NCBI GenBank assembly: GCA_018228685.1
Contig: CP073691.1
Location: 1,922,001 to 1,986,000, forward strand
DNA length: 64,000 nucleotides
DNA from: Clostridiaceae bacterium Marseille-Q4149
Lineage (GTDB): Bacteria > Bacillota > Clostridia > Oscillospirales > Oscillospiraceae
Direction: 5' to 3'
Shown one piece after another: positions 57,918 to 64,000 of this stretch (within the stretch, counting starts at the first letter, position 1; each line of letters starts with the position of its first letter). The notes under the pieces were generated by a model. It saw only the letters and a list, made by a program, of their open reading frames with translations, was not told the origin of the DNA and did no database searches. Both the position numbers and the translations under genes were made by a program.

Positions 57918-59090
57918 ATGAAAAAGTTTCTGGCAATGCTCCTTGCTGTGGTCATGGTCCTGTCTATGGCAGCCTGCTCCAAGCAGCCCGCCAAGGACCC
58001 CAACAAGGGCAACGATGATCCCAACCAGACCGCGACCATCACCAATCCCGATCAGATCAACGATGAGATGACCTCCGAGGATGGCAAGTACGAGATCGCT
58101 TTCATCACCGACGTGGGCCAGCTGAAGGATAAGTCCTTCAACCAGGGCACCTATGACGGCGTGAAGCTGTACGCTGCCAACAACAAGCTGTCCTATAAGT
58201 ATTATCAGCCCGCCAACAAGGACCAGGCCACCGATGATGACCGTTACGAGGCCATGAAGGCCGCCGTGGAGAACGGCGCCAAGGTGGTTGTCTGCGCCGG
58301 CTTCATGCAGGAAGGCGCTCTGCGCATGGCCGCCAAGGAATTCCCCAATGTCTCCTTCGTGTTCGTGGATGGTTATCCCATCACCGAGGAAGCCGGCGTT
58401 GACGGCTCCCCCGTTCTGAAGAACGTTGCCGGTATCGCCTTCAAGGAAGAGCAGTGCGGCTATCTGGCCGGTTACGCTGTCGTCAAGGAAGGCTTCACCA
58501 AACTGGGCTTCACCGGCGGTGGCGGCGGCACCAACCCCGCCTGCTGCCGTTACGGCTATGGCTTCGTCCAGGGCGCTGACGCCGCTGCCAAGGAGCTGGG
58601 CGTGAAGGTCGATATGAACTATTCCTGGCAGTATGGCGCCAGCTTCTCCGCTTCCCCCGAGCTGCAGACCATGGTTTCCGGCTGGTACGAGGCCGGCACT
58701 GAGGTCGTGTTCGCCTGCGGCGGCTCCATGTTCGCCTCCGTGGCCGCTGCTGCCGGCGCTGCCGACGGTAAGGTCGTGGGCGTGGACGTTGACCAGTCCA
58801 CCGAGTCCGACACCGTCATTACCTCCGCTATGAAGGGCCTGGCCGACTCCGTGCAGTGGGCTCTGGGCAAGTTCTACAGCAACGAGTTTGCCTCCATCGG
58901 CGGTGTGGGCACCTCCCTGGGCGCCGACGAGAACGCTGTGGGTCTGCCCACCGCTACCTGGTCCCTGACCAAGTGGACTGTTGACGAGTACAACACCATG
59001 CTGAAGGATATCGTTGACGGCAAGATCACCATCGACAGCGATTACAACAACCTGAAGTCCACCGACAACGTCACCCTGAACATCATCTGA
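57918..59090 (+). CDS. BMP-family nucleoside-binding lipoprotein
   Basis: A signal peptide with lipobox (MKKFLAMLLAVVMVLSMAAC, Cys20) leads a BmpA/Med-type substrate-binding protein: TDVGQLKDKSFNQGTYDGVK, VVCAGFMQEGALRMA, VFVDGYP, AGYAVVKEG, VVGVDVDQSTE. These proteins deliver nucleosides to an ABC importer. The permease and ATPase genes that usually follow are absent; a terminator follows instead, so it must work with transporters encoded elsewhere. Its neighbours deoC and deoD support a nucleoside role. Confidence 0.9.
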   Translation: MKKFLAMLLAVVMVLSMAACSKQPAKDPNKGNDDPNQTATITNPDQINDEMTSEDGKYEIAFITDVGQLKDKSFNQGTYDGVKLYAANNKLSYKYYQPANKDQATDDDRYEAMKAAVENGAKVVVCAGFMQEGALRMAAKEFPNVSFVFVDGYPITEEAGVDGSPVLKNVAGIAFKEEQCGYLAGYAVVKEGFTKLGFTGGGGGTNPACCRYGYGFVQGADAAAKELGVKVDMNYSWQYGASFSASPELQTMVSGWYEAGTEVVFACGGSMFASVAAAAGAADGKVVGVDVDQSTESDTVITSAMKGLADSVQWALGKFYSNEFASIGGVGTSLGADENAVGLPTATWSLTKWTVDEYNTMLKDIVDGKITIDSDYNNLKSTDNVTLNII

Positions 59091-59130
59091 TCGTTCCGTC
59101 CGGACGTATAGCCAAAAAGGTTACATAAAA

Positions 59131-59163
59131 TCCCGGGAGCGCTGAAGCGCTCCCGGGATTTTT
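59131..59163 (+). terminator. Terminator after the BMP gene
   Basis: TCCCGGGAGCGC pairs perfectly with GCGCTCCCGGGA around TGAA, followed by TTTTTC. Confidence 0.95.
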
Positions 59164-59268
59164 CTTGTCAAAAAAGCCTCGCAGAGTTTGGTGCCCGCAG
59201 GCGGCAAAGCAAATGCAATCATTTTTTGCCGGGGCGTGTACCTGGCAAAAATACTTCCTCCCCCACGC

Positions 59269-60366
59269 TCACGCCTTGGGCTGCTGCTGGGTGATGCAGT
59301 GGATGTTGCCGCCGCCGAAGGCCACCTCCCGGGTCTGGACCCCCACGATCTGCCGGTCCGGGAACATCTGCTGCAGCTGCTGGATGGCCAGCTGGTCGTT
59401 TTCGTCGCCGTACTGAGGGGCGATAACGGCCCCGTTGACGATGAGGAAATTCATATACGAGGCGATGCTGACCTCGCCGTTTTCCCGGGGTACGGTACCC
59501 TCCACGGCGTCGATGGTCTCCGCCCCCTCCAGACAGCAGGGCTTTTGGGTCAGGCACAGCTTGTGCACCGTCAGCCGCCGGCCCTTGGCGTCGGTGGCCT
59601 GGCTCAGGGTGCGGAAGGCGTCCTGGGCCGCCTGATAAAAGGGGTTCTCCGGGTCCTCGGTCCAGATGCAGGCCACCTCCCCCGGGGCCACGAAGCAGGC
59701 CACGTCGTCAATGTGGCCGTTGGTCTCGTCGGGGTCGATGCCGTCCCGCAGCCAGATGACCTTTTCGCACCCCAGATAGTCGCAGAGCTTTTCTTCGATA
59801 TCCCGACGGCTCAGCTCCGGGTTCCGGCCCGGGGACAGCAGGCACATCTCCGTGGTCAGCACCGTGCCCTGGCCGTCCACATGGATGGACCCGCCCTCCA
59901 GCACGAAGCCGTCGGTGCGGTAGCTGTCCACCCCCTCCAGCTCGCAGATTTTCCGGGCCACCAGGTCGTCCTGGTCCCAGGGGAAGTACAGCCCGTCATG
60001 CAGGCCGCCCCAGGCGTTGAAGGTCCAGTCCACCGCCCGCAGGTCCCCCTGATCGTTTTTCACAAAGGTGGGGCCGCAGTCCCGAACCCAGGCGTCGTTG
60101 CTGGTCATTTCCACCACCCGGATGTCCTCCGGCAGCCGGGCCCGGGCGTTCTGAAACTGGTCGGGATTCACGCACACCGTCACCGGCTCGAACCGGGCGA
60201 TGGCCCGGGCCACGTCGGCAAAGGCCTGCTGGGCGGGCTTGGCCCCGCCCCGCCAGTTGTCGGGCCGCTGGGGCCACAGCATCCACACGCCGGTCTGCTC
60301 CTCAAATTCCCCGGGCATGCGATACCCGTCCTGCCGGGGAGTGGTTCCCACAATACGTTTTGCCAT
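59269..60366 (-). CDS. aguA: Agmatine deiminase
   Basis: From MAKRIVGTTPRQDGYRMP the 365-residue protein shows the agmatine deiminase/PPAD pattern: NDAWVRDCGPTFV, FNAWGG, VLEGGSIHVDGQGT, DETNGHIDDVACF, and the catalytic Cys in GGGNIHCITQQQP near residue 357. It converts agmatine to N-carbamoylputrescine. It follows the antiporter gene by a few bases and forms one operon with the carbamoyltransferase. Confidence 0.97.
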   Translation of the reverse strand: MAKRIVGTTPRQDGYRMPGEFEEQTGVWMLWPQRPDNWRGGAKPAQQAFADVARAIARFEPVTVCVNPDQFQNARARLPEDIRVVEMTSNDAWVRDCGPTFVKNDQGDLRAVDWTFNAWGGLHDGLYFPWDQDDLVARKICELEGVDSYRTDGFVLEGGSIHVDGQGTVLTTEMCLLSPGRNPELSRRDIEEKLCDYLGCEKVIWLRDGIDPDETNGHIDDVACFVAPGEVACIWTEDPENPFYQAAQDAFRTLSQATDAKGRRLTVHKLCLTQKPCCLEGAETIDAVEGTVPRENGEVSIASYMNFLIVNGAVIAPQYGDENDQLAIQQLQQMFPDRQIVGVQTREVAFGGGNIHCITQQQPKA

Positions 60367-60371
60367 AGTCG

Positions 60372-61757
60372 TTATCCTCCTGATCTGGGTTGATGGTGCC
60401 GCCGGACGGCGATGAGCAGCTCGCCCAGCAGCACACTGATGACAGAGCCCACGGTAATGGGCAGAATGGTGGCCAGGGTCTCCCGGTCCGTGGACAGAGG
60501 CACGGCGGTGAACAGAATGGACAGGCCGATGAGCACCATGGGCACATAGGCCAGCACCCGCAGCATTCCCGGGCCTCCCGGCACCCGGAAGGGCCGCTCC
60601 GCCTGCGGATACTTCCGCCGCAGAGCCAGAAACGCCGGAAACACCGGCATATAGCTCAGCAGCAGCATCACCAGGTTCAGGGCGAAGAAGCTCCAGAACA
60701 GGGAGGAATCCGGGCTTACCGCCTGGATGGCAGCTCCCAGCAGGCACACCGCCGATGCCACGATCCCGCTGACCAGGGCCGAGCCCACGGGCATATCGTT
60801 GTCCTTCCGCCGCCGGGCGAACACGGCGGGCATGTCCCCCCGCTCGGCGGCGTAGGCGGCGGTGGAGTTGACCCCCATGGACCAGGAGATCATGTTGCCG
60901 AACAGCGTCACCAGGAACAGCAGGGCCACGATGCCCACCAGCACCCCGCCGGTGCGGCCGGTCATCAGGGACACGGCGTCGATGAGGCCGGAGTCCACGC
61001 TGATGTCCCGGGTGGGGACGGCGGCCCCGATGCCGAAGGCGGAGAACAGATAGATGGCGGCGATCACCACGCCGCCGGTAACGATGGCCTGGGGGATCTG
61101 CCGCCGGGGATCCGCCATGCTTCCGGCGTAGGTGCACACCACCTCAAAGCCCAGGAAGTTGAAGATGATGACGGAGATATACGACAGGCTGTCCAGGTCG
61201 AAGGAGGGCAGGAAGGTCCCGGCGGACATATCGTTGACAAAGCCGTTCCGGGCCACATACACAATGCCCAGCACCCCCACCGTCACCGCCAGCAGAATTT
61301 TGATGGCGGCGCTGAGGTTCAGGATGACGATGCTGTCGCACACCGGGTAAAAGGCCACCACCGTGACGATCCAGATAAAGGCCAGCTGGATCACCAGGGA
61401 CCACACCGGCCCCGGCTGCCAGCCGAACACATACCCCAGCAGCTCCGGACACATCACAGCCAAAGACGCCATCCACAGGGGGAAGTTGATCCAGTAGTAC
61501 CAGGAGGCCCGGGCGCCCCATCGGGAGTCAGGCCAGGCGGTGTGGATCCAGTCGTACAGGCCGCCGTCCCCGGGAAAGGCGGTGCCCAGCTCCGAGGAGA
61601 TCAGCCCATAGGGCAGCAGAAACGCCAGGATCATGAACAGCCACCAGAAATACTGGCTGTTGCCGATGGAGGCCACCGGGGCGGCGGCCTCCGCCACGAA
61701 CACCACGCATATGACGGACAGCACCACGTCCGCCAGGCGGAATTTGCGTTTCTCCAT
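60372..61757 (-). CDS. aguD: APC-family permease, probable agmatine/putrescine antiporter
   Basis: The 461-residue, 12-helix protein of the amino acid-polyamine transporter family lies between putrescine carbamoyltransferase and agmatine deiminase, with gaps of one and five bases. That position is the known place of the agmatine:putrescine exchanger in agmatine deiminase operons. Sequence alone would allow another amino acid or amine. Confidence 0.85.
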   Translation of the reverse strand: MEKRKFRLADVVLSVICVVFVAEAAAPVASIGNSQYFWWLFMILAFLLPYGLISSELGTAFPGDGGLYDWIHTAWPDSRWGARASWYYWINFPLWMASLAVMCPELLGYVFGWQPGPVWSLVIQLAFIWIVTVVAFYPVCDSIVILNLSAAIKILLAVTVGVLGIVYVARNGFVNDMSAGTFLPSFDLDSLSYISVIIFNFLGFEVVCTYAGSMADPRRQIPQAIVTGGVVIAAIYLFSAFGIGAAVPTRDISVDSGLIDAVSLMTGRTGGVLVGIVALLFLVTLFGNMISWSMGVNSTAAYAAERGDMPAVFARRRKDNDMPVGSALVSGIVASAVCLLGAAIQAVSPDSSLFWSFFALNLVMLLLSYMPVFPAFLALRRKYPQAERPFRVPGGPGMLRVLAYVPMVLIGLSILFTAVPLSTDRETLATILPITVGSVISVLLGELLIAVRRHHQPRSGG

Positions 61758-61758
61758 G

Positions 61759-62769
61759 TCAGCTCAGGCCCCGGTCCGCCATAAAGCGCTCCAGCTGCTC
61801 CCGGGCGGCGGCCTCCTCCAGTTCGGTGTGCTGCGGGCGGCAGCGGGTGAAATAGACCAGCAGGCCCCGCATGGCCGTCAGCCGGTTTCCGGCCTGCTCC
61901 CAGCACAGGGAGGCGGCGGAGTCCGCCACCTCGTCGGTGACGTCCTCGCCCCGGGTGGCGGGCAGGCAGTGGAGGAACTTGCAGCCGATGGCCCCCAGGC
62001 TCATCAGCTCCCGATTCACCTGATAGTCGTGGAACACCTCCACCCGCTGCTCCTTGGGCATCTCGTTTTCATACAGGCCGTACCACACGTCGGTGTAGAG
62101 GAAGTCCGCGTCCCGGACGGCGCTGCGGTCGTCTGTGACCAGGAAGCTGCCGCCGCTTTCCCGGCAGTTTCGCTCCATGATGGCCTGGTGGCCGTCGGTC
62201 AGCTGGTGGCCCTTGGGGCCGTAGTGGACGAATTTCATGCCCAGGTGGGTGGTGATGAAGCCCAGGGAGGCGCACACCTGGGTGCCGTCGCCTACGAACA
62301 CCACCTTGCAGTCCGACAGCTTCTTCCCCCGGGGCAGGTGCTCCGCCATGGTGCACAGGTCGCCGATCTCCTGGGTGGGGTGGTTGTAGTCGGACATACC
62401 GTTGAGCACCGGGATGGAGCAGGCCCGGGCCAGGTCCACGACGGTGCGGTGCTGGATGACCCGGGCCATCACCACGTCCACCAGATAGCTCAGCACCCGG
62501 CCGGTGTCCTCGATGGTCTCGTGTCCCCCCAGCTGGATCATGCCGGGGCCCAGATACTGGGCGTGGCCCCCCAGCTGGCTCATGGCCGTCTCAAAGGACA
62601 CCCGCGTCCGGGTGGAGGACTGCTGAAAGATCATGCCCAGGTTCATGTGCCGCAGCAGCGGCGGGTAATAGCCGCCCCGGATGGCGTCCTTGATGGACAG
62701 GCTCAGCTGGATCATGTCCAGCAGCTCCCGGGCCGAAAAGTCGTTGGTGTCGATAAAATCCTTGACCAT
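61759..62769 (-). CDS. ptcA: Putrescine carbamoyltransferase
   Basis: The start [19 protein letters not shown] follows GGAGG. The carbamoyl-phosphate motif [10 protein letters not shown] (about residues 50-59), HPTQEIGDL and HCLPATRG identify an ATCase/OTCase-family enzyme. The [15 protein letters not shown] loop and operon partners agmatine deiminase and antiporter point to putrescine rather than ornithine. It cleaves carbamoylputrescine to putrescine and carbamoyl phosphate. No carbamate kinase gene, the usual last step, is present in this window. Confidence 0.9.
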   Translation of the reverse strand: MVKDFIDTNDFSARELLDMIQLSLSIKDAIRGGYYPPLLRHMNLGMIFQQSSTRTRVSFETAMSQLGGHAQYLGPGMIQLGGHETIEDTGRVLSYLVDVVMARVIQHRTVVDLARACSIPVLNGMSDYNHPTQEIGDLCTMAEHLPRGKKLSDCKVVFVGDGTQVCASLGFITTHLGMKFVHYGPKGHQLTDGHQAIMERNCRESGGSFLVTDDRSAVRDADFLYTDVWYGLYENEMPKEQRVEVFHDYQVNRELMSLGAIGCKFLHCLPATRGEDVTDEVADSAASLCWEQAGNRLTAMRGLLVYFTRCRPQHTELEEAAAREQLERFMADRGLS

Positions 62770-62847
62770 ATGGTTTCCCTCCTGCAAGAAATCGTTGGAA
62801 ATTTTTGCGTTCGGCCATAGTATGCGCCGGGAGGGAACGCGATATGC

Positions 62848-62885
62848 AAAGGTTTTTCGACAGTCTCAAAAAAGGTTTTTTGACA
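62848..62885. repeat. Direct repeat upstream of the agmatine operon
   Basis: AAAGGTTTTTYGACA occurs at 62,848 and 62,871, 23 bp apart, about 80 bases before the carbamoyltransferase start. It may be an activator site for the operon. No regulator gene is adjacent. Confidence 0.5.
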
Positions 62886-62894
62886 ACCGGCGCG

Positions 62895-63572
62895 CTATTT
62901 TTCGCTGGATATAAACCCGGAAAAACCCGCCTTTTTCAGTCTTTCCAGCATTTTTTCGGCATTATCCCGGTTGGCGAAGGCCCCCACCTGCACCCGGAAC
63001 AGGCCGTCTCCCTTGGGCTGGGGCGCGGGCTTTTCCGCCTGGGCCGGAACATAGGCCACCCCCAGATACTGGCAAAGGCCCCGGGCGATGGCCTCGCCGA
63101 TTTCATCGGTGTGCTGGATGATCCACCGGGCTGTTTCCGGATTGTCGTGAAATTCGCACTCCACATAGGCGGTGGGAGCCGCCGGGGTCCGCACCTCATA
63201 CAGCCGGGAATTGGCCTGGATATTCTCCGAGGTCCCCGGAGTCAGCGGCGCCAGGGCGCCGAAGACCGCCCGGCAGGCATCGTACCCCTTTCCGGGCACG
63301 GCAAAGCAGAACAGCCGGGTGCCGGTGACCTTTCCGTTGAAGGCATTGGTGTGGACGCAATTGTGGATGTCCGCCCCAAAAGCGTTGGATTCAGCGCATC
63401 TTTGGGCCATGCTGGTTCCAAATTTTGCCAGCTGCACCTCCACGCCGCAGCGGCGCAGGGCGGCGGCCTCCGCCTCGGCGATCCTCTGGCACTGGACATG
63501 CTCATTGGTATTGCCCCAGGCGTATTTGTTTTCCACCTGGTCGCTGGGACTGATATAAACTCGTTTGGCCAT
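62895..63572 (-). CDS. N-acetylmuramoyl-L-alanine amidase with SPOR domain
   Basis: The N-terminal 165 residues read as Amidase_3 (VYISPSDQVENKYAWGN, HNCVHTNAFNG with a zinc-ligand His, VECEFHDNPETARWI with the catalytic Glu). The C-terminal 40 residues are a SPOR domain (LFRVQVGAFANRDNAEKMLERLKKAGF) that binds denuded glycan strands. It has no signal peptide, as with some spore- or phage-type amidases. The product probably remodels peptidoglycan in sporulation or division. Confidence 0.9.
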   Translation of the reverse strand: MAKRVYISPSDQVENKYAWGNTNEHVQCQRIAEAEAAALRRCGVEVQLAKFGTSMAQRCAESNAFGADIHNCVHTNAFNGKVTGTRLFCFAVPGKGYDACRAVFGALAPLTPGTSENIQANSRLYEVRTPAAPTAYVECEFHDNPETARWIIQHTDEIGEAIARGLCQYLGVAYVPAQAEKPAPQPKGDGLFRVQVGAFANRDNAEKMLERLKKAGFSGFISSEK

Positions 63573-63623
63573 TTTGGTTCCTCCTCCCCTTTCATGCTAT
63601 GCGGCGCTTTTGATTTTGCCAAC

Positions 63624-63667
63624 AAAAATACCGGAATCGGCAGAAAATCTGCCGATTCCGGTATTTT
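63624..63667. terminator. Bidirectional terminator
   Basis: A perfect 20-bp stem (AAAAATACCGGAATCGGCAG and its complement) has T-tracts on both strands. It lies between the gene at 63,678 and the amidase gene. Confidence 0.95.
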
Positions 63668-63677
63668 TGGCTCCATT

Positions 63678-63998
63678 TTATGTCTGGTCGCAGGTGATGT
63701 CCATGGCGACAGGCGGGATATTCTCCAGGGCAATATAACCGGCAGAACGGCGAATGTAGTCAAAAACATCCTCTCTTTCGTCCAACTCGTCGCTGCACAG
63801 CTCGTCCTCAAGCTGGAGACGGCCCTTCACGTCCGGAAAACCGATATCCAGCAGGATCTCCACCAATCCGCCCTCCCCATCCGGGAACTGGCGGGTCAGA
63901 GCGAAGTGAATCCACTCCGGTTCTTCGCCGAAGGGGTCGGTTATACAGGTGATCAAATCGTCCTGAATTCCCACGTTTTCCACGGGAATCCGGCACAT
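63678..63998 (-). CDS. Hypothetical acidic protein, possibly cut by the window edge
   Basis: A 106-residue acidic frame begins at an ATG two bases from the window edge, so the real start may lie outside. ITDPFGEEPEWIHFALTRQFPDGEGGLVEILLDIGF suggests a small alpha/beta protein. No family is recognised. It ends just before a strong terminator. Confidence 0.6.
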   Translation of the reverse strand: MCRIPVENVGIQDDLITCITDPFGEEPEWIHFALTRQFPDGEGGLVEILLDIGFPDVKGRLQLEDELCSDELDEREDVFDYIRRSAGYIALENIPPVAMDITCDQT

Positions 63999-64000
63999 TT

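Noticed and set aside
60390..61784. Long plus-strand open frame of 464 codons over the antiporter gene
   Set aside because: It is the antisense of a clear transporter gene in GC-rich DNA; its His/Gln/Gly-rich product is a codon-bias artefact.

Overview
The window looks like a gut Clostridia chromosome, probably of the Oscillospiraceae/Flavonifractor type. This is inferred from GC-rich housekeeping genes with strong AGGAGG ribosome sites, a BMP-type lipoprotein, an agmatine deiminase cluster and REP-like repeats. About 85% of it is mobile DNA.

Region 1 (about 1-44,010, almost all minus strand) is most of a large integrative conjugative element that continues off the left edge. Read from its right end, it begins with a winged-helix protein (42,489-43,625) and a type IV secretion module: VirB2-like pilin, VirB6/TrbL-like channel, signal-peptide protein, C39-like peptidase, a PrgI-VirB4 fusion and VirD4. 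An S1-domain RNA-binding protein follows. Next comes a complete-looking Tad/Flp-type pilus set: two TadE-like pseudopilins, a large secreted protein, prepilin peptidase, CpaB, CpaE, TadA, TadB, TadC and a small pilin-like protein. The leftmost 17 kb hold the element's DNA-maintenance and accessory genes: SSB, DUF932 protein, two sigma-like factors, an adenine methyltransferase, a YkgJ Fe-S protein, zinc-ribbon proteins and a RelB-Doc toxin-antitoxin pair. No relaxase or integrase is visible; both presumably lie to the left. A P-loop ATPase/nuclease gene with its own promoter sits on the opposite strand inside the Tad operon.

Two regulatory patterns stand out in region 1. First, three promoters (27.7, 41.9 and 43.8 kb) carry the same upstream architecture: two direct copies of ATTGGCAC 22 bp apart, the nearer one 10 bp above the -35. 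This looks like one regulon joining replication, T4SS and pilus genes. Second, about a dozen terminator-like hairpins lie between co-oriented genes, often with the U-tract touching the next Shine-Dalgarno, which suggests processive antitermination or gene-by-gene attenuation.

Region 2 (about 44,010-54,720) is a smaller, lower-GC, decayed element bounded by two copies of a methionyl-tRNA synthetase C-terminal (EMAP/tRNA-binding) domain that share a 17-bp identical block. It holds a ParA with an altered C-terminus and no ParB, a phosphatase-LRR-WCX protein of unusual architecture, a LexA-like repressor, two frameshifted zinc-ribbon genes, a sigma-like factor, an ATPase/nuclease protein, a Tn916-type excisionase without an integrase, and a metallophosphoesterase.

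Region 3 (about 54,720-64,000) is host chromosome: the native metG 3' domain, a broken ornithine cyclodeaminase gene, nucleoside salvage (deoC, deoD, BMP lipoprotein), an agmatine-to-putrescine cluster (putrescine carbamoyltransferase, antiporter, agmatine deiminase, no carbamate kinase) and a SPOR-domain cell-wall amidase. All family names come from reading motifs by eye; no database search was made.
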